Below, piece by piece: positions 46,001 through 54,279 of a DNA stretch of 64,000 nucleotides (positions within the stretch are counted from its first letter, which is position 1; every line of letters starts with the position of its first letter). The translations under genes were made by a program, and so were the position numbers. The DNA comes from Capnocytophaga catalasegens. GTDB lineage: Bacteria > Bacteroidota > Bacteroidia > Flavobacteriales > Flavobacteriaceae. Location: assembly GCF_026005215.1 (NCBI RefSeq), contig NZ_BPMA01000016.1:1-64000 (forward strand), read 5' to 3'. Under the pieces are notes generated by a model. It made no database searches, had not been told where the DNA came from, and worked only from the letters and a program-made list of their open reading frames with translations.

Positions 46001-46255
46001 TGGTTGCAGGATGGTTCTTATCTACGAATAAAAAACATTCAATTAGGATATACTTTCCCTACTGAGATAATGCAAAAAATAGGTGTAGATAAACTACGTA
46101 TTTATATTTCAGCTGAAAACGTAGCTACTTTTACCAAATTGAGCAAAATTTTTGACCCAGAAGTGGTTTCTAGCGGACGTTGGGGCAATGGAGAATACGG
46201 AAAGATATACCCTTTATCACGTGTGATTTCAACAGGTTTAAGTTTAACTTTTTAA
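43052..46255 (+). CDS. SusC/RagA-family TonB-dependent transporter with a 12-G tract
   Basis: A 1067-residue SusC transporter from the ATG at 43052; the upstream GTG at 43013 is not used because the paralogue at 48429 starts with the same MFKQLLA. Residues 1-21 are the signal peptide (LPLSAQ), then a carboxypeptidase-regulatory-like domain (GKVTDESNSPLPGANI ... DFDGNYEIQ). The codons GTG GGG GGG GGG GGT after QTQTKKV contain twelve G (43300-43311). The plug follows (LDDVVVVGFGTQKKANLTG) and the barrel ends GLSLTF. SusD follows by 10 bp. With one G more the next codon is TAA; with one less, TAG follows within ten codons. Confidence 0.93.
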   Translation: MFKQLLATFVLLLLALPLSAQIKVTGKVTDESNSPLPGANILVKGTTHGVVSDFDGNYEIQVSQGDVLEFSYIGFQTQTKKVVGGGGKPLIINVLLEEDAQQLDDVVVVGFGTQKKANLTGAVSSVDAKVLEGRPVTSAIQALQGAVPGMNFSVGNTGGELNSNLNINIRGGGTIGSGSSASPLVLIDGMEADINTLNPQDIESISVLKDAASASIYGSRAPFGVILVTTKSGKEGRIQINYNNNYRLSNPMNVPNMLDSENFAYYWNDAAANSGSAAIFRPEIIEKIKQHKAGQLLEATDWNETENKWNDYTNSWANVNWFKQFYREWAPSKDHNLSIRGGNEKTNYYLSVNWLNQEGLVRYNTDIFDRYSVNAKISSQILPYLKINYNTRFIRIDYVRSSYLTEGNGLFFHNIARRWPTLPVYDPNGNYQYGNEIAHLNNGQSKDQKDILSQQIALVFTPLKGWATNIEFNYRINNDWIHSHWLPIYKYNKEGTPELAPLQLGGALNKAGASIVREYAYRNNFFNPNIYTSYERYIKDHFIKGLIGFQSELGKTRNVSADRDGLYSVDVLAINATGGDNDNVSGQYQHWATAGFFGRLNYDYKGKYLIEGNIRYDGTSRFLREQRWNTFSSVSGGWNVAKESFWQNLGKFGEAISEFKFKASYGELGNQNTHNWYPFYPKMKLGTTGNWLINKQRTNTASAPDLISTFLTWEKVSSWNVGFDLAAFQNRLALTFEIFQRNTINMVGPAPQLPLTLGTAPPRINNTDMESRGFDFQISWRDQIGKDFSYGITANLTDSRQQVTKYPNDTKNLNEWYSGKYSGEIWGYITHGIAKTDQEMNDWLANHDQKQLGSNWTAGDVMYEDLNGDGKINEGSNTVYDSGDKKIIGNSTPRYNFGVNIDMKYKGIDFSIFMQGIGKRDLDLRGVYFNGANTNMWQSAGFAEHLDYFRPEGTNSPLGANVNAYYPRPLFGSGGKNFQAQTRWLQDGSYLRIKNIQLGYTFPTEIMQKIGVDKLRIYISAENVATFTKLSKIFDPEVVSSGRWGNGEYGKIYPLSRVISTGLSLTF
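43300..43311 (+). repeat. Homopolymeric tract of 12 G in susC
   Basis: Twelve consecutive G inside the coding sequence encode part of Val-Gly-Gly-Gly-Gly. This is the longest of three such tracts in the window, all at the same place in susC genes, in DNA that is otherwise AT rich. Confidence 0.88.
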
Positions 46256-46265
46256 TATAAGAACG

Positions 46266-48212
46266 ATGAAAAAAATATATAAAATAGCATTAGTAGTAAT
46301 TCTACTTGTAACTATAACATCTTGTAACAAGTTCTTGGATCGTGAACCTCTCACTGATATTTCACCAGAACAATTTTTTAATACAGAACAAGATCTGGCT
46401 GCCTATACCATAACAAGATATTCGTTTCCTACACATAGAGATTGGAATGCAGGTACTTTTGTCGAAGACAATCATACCGATAATCAGGCTTCAGGTTCAG
46501 CAAATGGACGATGGAAAAAAGGAGAATGGAGAGTACCTACTCGAGGTGGAGGATATGATTTTAATAGCATAAGAGAAATTAATTTCTTTTTTGAACAAGT
46601 AGAACCCAAAGTAGCTAATGGGAAAATAACAGGTAGTCCGCAGAATATAAATCATTATCTTGGAGAAGCATATTTTCTTAGAGCTTATGAGTATTTTAAA
46701 AAGCTACGTTCTTTCGGAGATTATCCCATTATAAAAAAAGTGCTTCCCGATGATAAAACAATACTTATTGAGGCTTCAAAACGCCAACCTCGTAACCAAG
46801 TAGCTCGTTTTATTTTGGAAGATTTGGACAAAGCAATAGCGTTACTCAAACCAAGCCCCGTACAAGGAAAAAACCGAATAAGTAAAGAAGTAGCATTATT
46901 ATTCCGTTCAAGAGTAGCTCTTTTTGAAGGTACTTGGCTTAAATATCATAAAGGAACAGCTTTCGTACCAGGAGGAACAGGCTGGGGTGGCTCTGCAACT
47001 AATTATCCTTTGGGAGGCATTGACCAAGAAATTGAATATTTCTTTACAGAAGCGATGAATTCCGCTAAAACAGTAGCTGATGCTATAGCTATCACTCCAA
47101 GTAATCACACAGTAACAGGAAAAAATGTTTTTGATAATCCGTATTACAAAATGTTTGGTGATTTGGATATGAGTGCGTATTCCGATGTACTATTGTGGAG
47201 ACAAGCAAATGCTGAGTTTTTCGGACATCACACGATGCACTATCTTAAAGGAGGAGCAAACTCTGGCTACACACGTGGTTTTATGGAAACTTTTCTAATG
47301 AAAAACGGATTGCCTATTTATGCAGCTGGTTCTGGTTATCAAGGAGATGAAACACTAATCAAAGTAAAACAAAATCGTGATGAACGCTTACAACTTTTTG
47401 TTCGTGCCAATGGCGATTATATTTCCACTATTGGCAAAGAGATTGTTGCCTCATATCCTGACATTTTATCTAATGTTGCTGAACAAAAAGCTGTTACAGG
47501 CTATGATATAAATAAAGGGGTATACCCAGATCAAAAATACCACGAAGGAAGTAATCTTACAGAAACAGGCTGTATTGTTTTTCGTGCCACAGAGGCTTAT
47601 TTAAATTACATAGAAGCTTCTTTTGAAAAAGAAGGTTCTCTCAATGGAACTGCTATTGGATATTGGAAAAAACTTCGTTCGCGTGCTGGGCTTCCTGAAG
47701 ACCCTGATGTAACGATTTCAGCTACCGACTTAAGCAAAGAAACAGATTGGGCTGTATATTCTGCTGGAAATCAAATAAATACTACTTTGTATAACATCCG
47801 TCGTGAACGTCGTTGCGAATTTATAGCTGAAGGAATGCGGTACGATGACTTAAAGCGTTGGAGAGCACTAGACCAAGTTTCTAATTATCAAATAGAAGGA
47901 ATGAACTTGTGGGCTGAAATGTATGATGCAAATGATTATAAAGACAATGGTGTAAGTAAAATAAAAACACTTCCTGACACAAGTCCGAATATGTCGGCAA
48001 AAGCATTAAGTACCTACATTCGCCCGTATCAAATCACTCAAGCTAATAATTTATATTACGACGGATATACTTGGACTAAAGCTCATTATTTAAGTCCTAT
48101 CCCTTACGAAAATTTTGTACACACTTCTTTAGACGGAAGTACATTATCTTCAGTGATTTATCAAAATCCAGGGTGGCCGATATCTGCCAATGGAGGTGCT
48201 AACGATATTTAA
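46266..48212 (+). CDS. SusD/RagB-family surface lipoprotein
   Basis: A 648-residue SusD-like protein, long for the family. The lipoprotein signal is LVTITSC with Cys 20, followed by NKFLDREPLTDISPEQFFNTEQDL, the typical SusD entry. Helical repeats appear at YLGEAYFLRAYEYFKKLRSFGDYPII, and the C-terminal signature is NIRRERRCEFIAEGMRYDDLKRWRAL. It forms a pair with the 12-G SusC 10 bp upstream and is the first half of a tandem block; no hydrolase is encoded with it. A terminator at 48250-48287 ends the operon. Confidence 0.92.
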   Translation: MKKIYKIALVVILLVTITSCNKFLDREPLTDISPEQFFNTEQDLAAYTITRYSFPTHRDWNAGTFVEDNHTDNQASGSANGRWKKGEWRVPTRGGGYDFNSIREINFFFEQVEPKVANGKITGSPQNINHYLGEAYFLRAYEYFKKLRSFGDYPIIKKVLPDDKTILIEASKRQPRNQVARFILEDLDKAIALLKPSPVQGKNRISKEVALLFRSRVALFEGTWLKYHKGTAFVPGGTGWGGSATNYPLGGIDQEIEYFFTEAMNSAKTVADAIAITPSNHTVTGKNVFDNPYYKMFGDLDMSAYSDVLLWRQANAEFFGHHTMHYLKGGANSGYTRGFMETFLMKNGLPIYAAGSGYQGDETLIKVKQNRDERLQLFVRANGDYISTIGKEIVASYPDILSNVAEQKAVTGYDINKGVYPDQKYHEGSNLTETGCIVFRATEAYLNYIEASFEKEGSLNGTAIGYWKKLRSRAGLPEDPDVTISATDLSKETDWAVYSAGNQINTTLYNIRRERRCEFIAEGMRYDDLKRWRALDQVSNYQIEGMNLWAEMYDANDYKDNGVSKIKTLPDTSPNMSAKALSTYIRPYQITQANNLYYDGYTWTKAHYLSPIPYENFVHTSLDGSTLSSVIYQNPGWPISANGGANDI

Positions 48213-48249
48213 AATCTATTACACACTTAACTATAAAATTGAAATTATA

Positions 48250-48287
48250 GAAATAGAACCTTATAATAATTGGTTCTATTTCTTTTT
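48250..48287 (+). terminator. Terminator between the two tandem susC/susD pairs
   Basis: GAAATAGAACC (48250-48260) and GGTTCTATTTC (48272-48282) form an 11-bp stem followed by TTTTTT, so the two pairs are separate transcripts. Confidence 0.85.
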
Positions 48288-48320
48288 TAGAGATCTTTAA
48301 AAAAATTTAATGTTAATTAT

Positions 48321-48353
48321 TTTGTTTTAAACATTTTATCTTTTTAACTTTGT
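48321..48353 (+). promoter_or_regulatory. Consensus Bacteroidota promoter for the second tandem susC
   Basis: TTTG at 48321-48324, a 20-bp spacer and TAACTTTGT at 48345-48353 match both boxes. The transcript would start near 48360, leaving a leader of about 70 bases. Confidence 0.82.
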
Positions 48354-48369
48354 GGTGTTCTATTTGAGA

Positions 48370-48394
48370 GATTACGTTTTTTTCAAACGTAATC
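48370..48394 (+). promoter_or_regulatory. 10-bp hairpin in the leader of susC at 48429
   Basis: GATTACGTTT and AAACGTAATC form a perfect 10-bp stem with a 5-base loop about 10 bases into the predicted transcript and 34 bases before the start codon. A T-run occupies the loop side, not the 3' side, so it is not a terminator. Confidence 0.5.
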
Positions 48395-48428
48395 CATTAA
48401 TTACCAGAAACTTTAAATTTTATCATAT

Positions 48429-51400
48429 ATGTTCAAACAATTATTAGCTATATTTGTGCTGATGCTTTTGGCATTACCGCTATCGGCACAAATAAGAGTA
48501 ACTGGAAAGGTTACTGACCAGAGTAATAGTCCGCTACCAGGAGCCGATATTTTGGTAAAAGGAACTACACACGGAGTGGTTTCTGACTTTGACGGAAATT
48601 ATGAGATACAAGTCAATCAAGGCGATGTGCTTGAATTCTCGTACATCGGATTTCAAACCCAAACCAAAAAGGTAGTTGGGGGGGGTAAATCATTGATAAT
48701 CAATGTTATACTAAAAGAAGATGCTCAACAACTTGATGACGTAGTAGTTGTTGGGTATGGTACCCAAAAGAAGGTAAATTTAACAGGAGCAGTTGCTTCC
48801 ATTGATACTAAAAAAATGGCATCTAGACCTTCTACAAACATCACAAAAACACTACAAGGAGCTGTACCAGGGGTAACAATCATTTCTCGCCCAGGAGGTA
48901 CTTCGTTGAATATTCGTGGACGTGGGAATTTAGGCTCTTCAGAACCTTTGTATATCGTTGATGGAATCGAAGTTAGTTCTAGTTTCTTCAATGCACTTAA
49001 TCCTAATAGTATTGAGAGTATTTCATTTTTGAAAGACGCTTCTTCTGCAGCAATTTATGGAGCGAAAGCTGCCTTTGGAGTAGTTCTTGTTAGTACCAAA
49101 GCAGCGAAATCAGGCGTTTTACAAATTTCGTATGATGGTTCTACAGGAGTTCAAATGCCAACTTATTTACCAAAAATGGTTAACTCAGCACAATATGCTG
49201 AAATGTATCGAGAGGCTGAACGAAATTCAGGTGTCCAAGAAAGTAATTTAACATTTACAGATGAAATGATTCGTAAATATGCTGATGGTTCTGATCCTGA
49301 TAGATTTCCTGACACAAACTGGTTTGATTTAATTCTCAGAAAACAAAGTTTTCTTACCAAACACAATCTTCAGTTTTCTGCGGGTAGCGATAAGTTTAAA
49401 TATGTTATTGGGACGGGTTTTCTTCGTGAAGAAGATCTTACTCCAGGAGTCGCAACGAATCGTTACAATATTAACACCAAAACATCTTCTGATTTAAAGC
49501 CTTGGCTTACAATCACTTCCAATATCAATTTTATTTACAATAAATATGATAGAAAAAAAGGTTCTTCAAGCCTTTTGGAAGCTCTTCGTGTACCTCCAAC
49601 ACAAGTAGCAAAACATTCTAATGGTAATTGGGGTTCGGTACGAAATGGGCGTCAAGCAACAGGAGAAGAAATCAGTGCAAATCCGCTTCGATCTTTAGAA
49701 GAAAATGGGCGTGCAAATTCAACTACTAAACGACTTTTAGGATCTATAGGTATAGAATTACGACCATTAGAAAATATGAAAATCACCAATCAATTAGGGT
49801 ACAACTATTTTGATTACAGAGGTTTTTCTTTTACTAATAGAAAAAAAGGTGTACCGAGTTTTTTAAATCCTGCTTCTGGAATTATCCCGAATACTGAGCT
49901 GAAAGTAAACCAGATGGATTTGGATTGGAGATATTCAGACAAGTGGATTTATGATGGCTGGATCAATTACGACAAAACCTTTAACCAAGTTCATTCATTA
50001 ACAGCTATGGCTGGGGCACATGCTGATATTTATCAATATAAGCGAATCACAGTTGGGCGTAAAAACTTTGCTAGTGACGAAATGAATGATTTCAAAGGAG
50101 GTTCCATCAAAGAATCAGATCAGTTAGTAACTAACCGACAAAATGAAGATTTTTACTTAGAAGAGAATATCAATTCTTACTTTGGAAGACTAGGATATAC
50201 TTACGATCAAAAATATCTTTTTGAAGCGAATTTCCGTGCAGATGCATCTTCACGCTTTGCCAAAGAAGGTAGATGGGGATATTTCCCTTCATTTTCAGTA
50301 GGTTGGAGAATGGAGCAAGAAGAATTTATGAGAAATCTTACTTGGATTGATGGACTTAAGTGGCGTGCCTCTTGGGGGAAAAATGGAAATATCAACAACA
50401 TAGGTCTATACGATACGTATTCAACATATAATTCCAGTGGCACCATTGTTTTAGGAGGAGTGAGTTCTAACATCCTTACTGAAGGACGATTAGGAAATAA
50501 AAATTTAACTTGGGAAACAACTATCACCACCAACGTGGGACTTGATTTATCAATCAGTAAAGGACTATTAGGCTTAACTATTGATTACTACGATCGTCTT
50601 ACAGATGGAATTCTTATTAGAGCTAATGACATAATGACCGAAACAGGTTTATCTTCGGAACAAATCCCTGCTCGCAATGTCGGAAAAGTACGTAACAAGG
50701 GAGTAGAATTAGTTGTTTCACACGCTAATAAAATAGGTGATTTTTCATATAATTTGTCCTTCAACGCTACTCATAATAAAAATATAATAGAAGATTTAGG
50801 AGATAAAGTTACAGAACTTCCTCCAAGCGACCATTGGATTTTTAGAAAAGGAGGTTCCATAGGTGATTTTTATATGTTACAAGCTGATGGTGTATATTCC
50901 ACTCAAGATGTTGCCAGTGGAAATATAATTCCCTTTGGAACACAGGTTCCAGAAGCAGGTATGGTAAAATATGTTGACGCAAATGCTGATGGTAAAATTG
51001 ATTCCCAAGACCGTATAATAGTAGCTAACGATGTTCCTAAATTTACTTACGGATTTAATGTAGATTTGAATTATAAGAATTTTTCATTGTCTGTATTCGG
51101 GCAAGGTGTAACTGATGTCAAAGTTTATTTAAGTGAAGAAGCCTCACAAGCATTCTTTGATAATTCCGTACCTCGTCAATGGCAAACTGATTATTGGACA
51201 GAAAATAATCAAAATTCCACATACTTAAAACTTTTCACACCTGCAGATCAACGTTATAAATATAATAATCAGAAATCATCTTATTGGTTATTCGATGCTT
51301 CTTATTTTAGAATTAAGAACGTTACATTGAGTTACTCTCTATCTGATGATGTATTAAAGCAGATTGGATTGACAAATGCACGTATATTCCTCTCAGCAGA

Positions 51401-51521
51401 CAATATATTTACAATTAGAGGAGACAAACGAATGAAAGATTTTGACCCCGAAGTTGCTAGTGGGCGAGGATATAGCTTAGGTTTGAAAAGTTATACAGCG
51501 GGTATTACCTTTACTTTTTAA
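48429..51521 (+). CDS. SusC/RagA-family TonB-dependent transporter with an 8-G tract
   Basis: A 1030-residue SusC transporter. Residues 1-21 are the signal peptide (LPLSAQ), followed by a carboxypeptidase-regulatory-like domain nearly identical to that of the SusC at 43052, then GTT GGG GGG GGT (eight G, 48678-48685) after QTQTKKV. The plug starts LDDVVVVGYGTQKKVNLTGAV; from there the sequence departs strongly from its neighbour. The barrel ends GITFTF. One G more yields TAA straight after the tract and one less yields TGA within four codons. SusD follows by 19 bp. Confidence 0.93.
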   Translation: MFKQLLAIFVLMLLALPLSAQIRVTGKVTDQSNSPLPGADILVKGTTHGVVSDFDGNYEIQVNQGDVLEFSYIGFQTQTKKVVGGGKSLIINVILKEDAQQLDDVVVVGYGTQKKVNLTGAVASIDTKKMASRPSTNITKTLQGAVPGVTIISRPGGTSLNIRGRGNLGSSEPLYIVDGIEVSSSFFNALNPNSIESISFLKDASSAAIYGAKAAFGVVLVSTKAAKSGVLQISYDGSTGVQMPTYLPKMVNSAQYAEMYREAERNSGVQESNLTFTDEMIRKYADGSDPDRFPDTNWFDLILRKQSFLTKHNLQFSAGSDKFKYVIGTGFLREEDLTPGVATNRYNINTKTSSDLKPWLTITSNINFIYNKYDRKKGSSSLLEALRVPPTQVAKHSNGNWGSVRNGRQATGEEISANPLRSLEENGRANSTTKRLLGSIGIELRPLENMKITNQLGYNYFDYRGFSFTNRKKGVPSFLNPASGIIPNTELKVNQMDLDWRYSDKWIYDGWINYDKTFNQVHSLTAMAGAHADIYQYKRITVGRKNFASDEMNDFKGGSIKESDQLVTNRQNEDFYLEENINSYFGRLGYTYDQKYLFEANFRADASSRFAKEGRWGYFPSFSVGWRMEQEEFMRNLTWIDGLKWRASWGKNGNINNIGLYDTYSTYNSSGTIVLGGVSSNILTEGRLGNKNLTWETTITTNVGLDLSISKGLLGLTIDYYDRLTDGILIRANDIMTETGLSSEQIPARNVGKVRNKGVELVVSHANKIGDFSYNLSFNATHNKNIIEDLGDKVTELPPSDHWIFRKGGSIGDFYMLQADGVYSTQDVASGNIIPFGTQVPEAGMVKYVDANADGKIDSQDRIIVANDVPKFTYGFNVDLNYKNFSLSVFGQGVTDVKVYLSEEASQAFFDNSVPRQWQTDYWTENNQNSTYLKLFTPADQRYKYNNQKSSYWLFDASYFRIKNVTLSYSLSDDVLKQIGLTNARIFLSADNIFTIRGDKRMKDFDPEVASGRGYSLGLKSYTAGITFTF
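48678..48685 (+). repeat. Homopolymeric tract of 8 G in susC
   Basis: Eight consecutive G encode Gly-Gly-Gly at the same place as the tracts in the two other susC genes. Confidence 0.85.
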
Positions 51522-51540
51522 TAGATAAAAAAATAGAAAA

Positions 51541-53340
51541 ATGAAAAATATAATAAAAATAGCTTTTGTAACTTCTGTTTTAATGGGAGTGAGTTGTTCC
51601 GATGATTTTTTTGAAAAATCTCCACAGGGTTCGTTAGACCCTTCCAAAATTGATGAGACATTACTTACAAGTTTTAGAAATTCCATCTACTCATATAAAG
51701 GAGCTATGTCATTAAATGGATATGGCGCCATCTTTTTAGACGGATATGCAGACAATGGATACTCACGAAATTCGTGGGATAGTAATGGAGCTTCTGTACA
51801 AGCTAATACTCTTAATCCAGCTCAAGATTATGGATATAATTGGTTTTACTCTGGCATACGAGCGTGTAATCAGATTATTGAAAAGGTAGATGGTTTTGAA
51901 AAAACTCCTGCTGAGTTACGCTCAAAATACAAAAATGAAGCTCGTGTTATGCGTGCGTGGCTTTATGGAGGATTAACTCTCTATTTTGGTGATGTACCTT
52001 TTGTTGAGGGACTTGTTGATGATTTTCCCAACGGATTAAAGCGGACTTCTGCAAGTGAAATACGTTCTTGGGTTTTGAAAGAACTGGACGAAGCTATTGC
52101 AATATTGCCTACTATCAATGATAAAGGCACATTCAATAAAGTCGTTGCAACAGCTATCAAAGCTCGTATGGCATATTATTTTGGGAATTATTCGGAAGCT
52201 GAAGCGGCAGCTCGTTATGTTATTGACAACGGAGGATACCAACTTCACCAAGTAGCATCTCTTACCGATGATATGAGAAAAGATGCCGAATATTTTAAGA
52301 AATTTATTGATTTTTCTACTTATGGAATAAATGAAAATGATTTCATTAAGGGGATTTTCAATTATCAAGATATTTGGAAAGCAGATAATAGCCCCGAAAC
52401 AATTATAGCTCAAGAAGTTATCGCTAATGAACAAGAAGGAGATTGGCTACGAGTAACGGCTCTATTGACTCCAAATTTGGTAGATAAACAAGCGTGGGCA
52501 ACAATTGTACCTATTCAAGAGTTGGTTGATGCATATTGGTCAGTTGATGGAAAAACACTTCCTGTACTTTCTCCAATGACGAATCGAATAACTCAATATA
52601 ACACCCTGAAAACTGAAGTAGATGGCTTGAAACCAAATATGCCTAATAAAACATATAGTGAAGCTGTACATAGTATTGTAAATAGTCTTCCTTTAAAAGA
52701 CTATATGTCACAGTATAAGAATCGAGATAGTCGCTTGTATGCTTCGATTATTTTCCCATTCTCTTCTGTAAGTAAATATATTCCAGATGCATATCAAGAG
52801 TATGTACCTGACATCGTAAATTATGGACGAAGTGGCTTTGCTTTTCGAAAAATGAGTGGAGCTGACGATGTTGTTACAATTTGGGGTGGTGCATATTATA
52901 CTACAGGGATTGATTTTCCGATGATGCGTTTAGCAGAAATCCTTCTTATTTATGCGGAATCACATACTCAGGTAGTTGGTTATGACGGCAGTGTAACTAC
53001 AGAGCTTAACAAATTACGAAAACGTGTAGGTATGCCTGATGTCCCCACAAGTTTATCAAAAACAGAGGCTCTTGATTTTATCCGTGCAGAACGCAGAATA
53101 GAGCTTGCAGGTGAGGGTTTTCGTTTCTTTGACATCCGTCTTTATGAAGATGATACCAGAAATGGTGGGTACAAAGGAAATCAAGCTGCAAGCGTTGTGA
53201 TGAAAGGACAAATACAAGATATAGTAGGAAATCCTGGAGCAGAAAAAAAATGGAGCCCTCGCTTGATGTATATGCCTATCCCGACAACTGCATTAGATAA
53301 AAATAAAAATCCTGAAATGAAACAGAATGAAGGATATTAA
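51541..53340 (+). CDS. SusD/RagB-family surface lipoprotein
   Basis: A 599-residue SusD-like protein. The lipoprotein signal ends LMGVSC with Cys 19, and SDDFFEK after it is acidic, as in surface-exported lipoproteins of this group. Landmarks are KNEARVMRAWLYGGLTLYFGDVPFV near residues 130-154 and the C-terminal RAERRIELAGEGFRFFDIRLYE. It completes the second tandem pair; a strong terminator follows. The ligand is unknown. Confidence 0.92.
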   Translation: MKNIIKIAFVTSVLMGVSCSDDFFEKSPQGSLDPSKIDETLLTSFRNSIYSYKGAMSLNGYGAIFLDGYADNGYSRNSWDSNGASVQANTLNPAQDYGYNWFYSGIRACNQIIEKVDGFEKTPAELRSKYKNEARVMRAWLYGGLTLYFGDVPFVEGLVDDFPNGLKRTSASEIRSWVLKELDEAIAILPTINDKGTFNKVVATAIKARMAYYFGNYSEAEAAARYVIDNGGYQLHQVASLTDDMRKDAEYFKKFIDFSTYGINENDFIKGIFNYQDIWKADNSPETIIAQEVIANEQEGDWLRVTALLTPNLVDKQAWATIVPIQELVDAYWSVDGKTLPVLSPMTNRITQYNTLKTEVDGLKPNMPNKTYSEAVHSIVNSLPLKDYMSQYKNRDSRLYASIIFPFSSVSKYIPDAYQEYVPDIVNYGRSGFAFRKMSGADDVVTIWGGAYYTTGIDFPMMRLAEILLIYAESHTQVVGYDGSVTTELNKLRKRVGMPDVPTSLSKTEALDFIRAERRIELAGEGFRFFDIRLYEDDTRNGGYKGNQAASVVMKGQIQDIVGNPGAEKKWSPRLMYMPIPTTALDKNKNPEMKQNEGY

Positions 53341-53382
53341 AGATTACTAAAACGATAGATAATCTATCTTTTAATACACATA

Positions 53383-53425
53383 CCAAAGGCTCCGAGAAAA
53401 TCCTCTCGGAGCTTTTGGCTTTTTA
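53383..53425 (+). terminator. Terminator after the tandem susC/susD block
   Basis: CCAAAGGCTCCGAGA and TCTCGGAGCTTTTGG form a long, slightly imperfect stem followed by CTTTTT. Confidence 0.85.
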
Positions 53426-53511
53426 TACCGAAAAATATAGCGGAAAATTATTTTTCACTATGAAAAAAGCAAATAATATCCTAAAAATATTTTAGGTTTA
53501 AATTTTTATAT

Positions 53512-53520
53512 TATCTTTGC
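53512..53520 (+). promoter_or_regulatory. -7 element for the DUF6089-uppS-bamA operon
   Basis: TATCTTTGC matches TAnnTTTGY about 45 bp before the first start codon; no convincing upstream box was found. Confidence 0.6.
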
Positions 53521-53564
53521 CGATTATTTAGAGAACTATTATATCTATTTCTAATAAAAAATTG

Positions 53565-54260
53565 ATGAGACGACTACTTTTTTTGTTCATAATGTTGGTT
53601 ACCCAAACTTTGTGGGCGCAATATAACGAATTAGGACTATTTGTAGGAGGAGCTAATGCGGTTACAGATATTGGTAAAGCAGTATATGTAAATCCTAACA
53701 AATGGGCAATAGGAATATTGTACAAACGAAATTTGCATACACGACTTTCATTTCGAGCGGACTTAAAATACCTTACTCTGTGGGATAATGATGCTCAATC
53801 GGATATTGTCGCACGCCAAAATCGTGGTTTTTCGTTTGAGAACGAAGTCATTGAAATAGGAGCAGGTATTGAGTACAATTTTTTAGATTTTGATACACAT
53901 CAACCCTTTGATGTACTTTTTACGCCTTATTTTCATACAGGAATTTACTATTTTGAACAAAATTATTTACAATTTCAGAATTTAACCACTACCCCACAAA
54001 CTGCATTGATTAGTAAAAAAGAACCTATTGGAACTTGGGCTATTCCTTTTACCTTGGGAATAAAAACTCGCTTAGGTAATACGCGTTTTCTACTTGGGGC
54101 AGAAGTGAGTGCGCGATATACTTTTAGTAATAATTTGGAAGGGAGCAAACCCAACGATAGTTCAAAAAGATTCGGAAATTTTAATAATAACGATTGGTAT
54201 TTTGTATCAGGATTGTACATAACATATACTTTTGGACAAAAACCTTGCGATTGTTTTTAG
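53565..54260 (+). CDS. DUF6089-type outer-membrane beta-barrel protein
   Basis: A 231-residue exported protein; residues 1-18 are the signal peptide (TQTLWAQ). The rest is a small beta-barrel, with the DUF6089-like opening YNELGLFVGGANAVTDIGKA and repeated aromatic-ended strands to YITYTFGQKP. This family regularly precedes uppS and bamA in flavobacteria, which suggests a role in outer-membrane biogenesis, though none is proven. The ATG at 53565 is preferred over the adjacent TTG. The frame of uppS opens within its last codons. Confidence 0.85.
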   Translation: MRRLLFLFIMLVTQTLWAQYNELGLFVGGANAVTDIGKAVYVNPNKWAIGILYKRNLHTRLSFRADLKYLTLWDNDAQSDIVARQNRGFSFENEVIEIGAGIEYNFLDFDTHQPFDVLFTPYFHTGIYYFEQNYLQFQNLTTTPQTALISKKEPIGTWAIPFTLGIKTRLGNTRFLLGAEVSARYTFSNNLEGSKPNDSSKRFGNFNNNDWYFVSGLYITYTFGQKPCDCF

Positions 54261-54279
54261 GCTAAAACAAATTAATATT

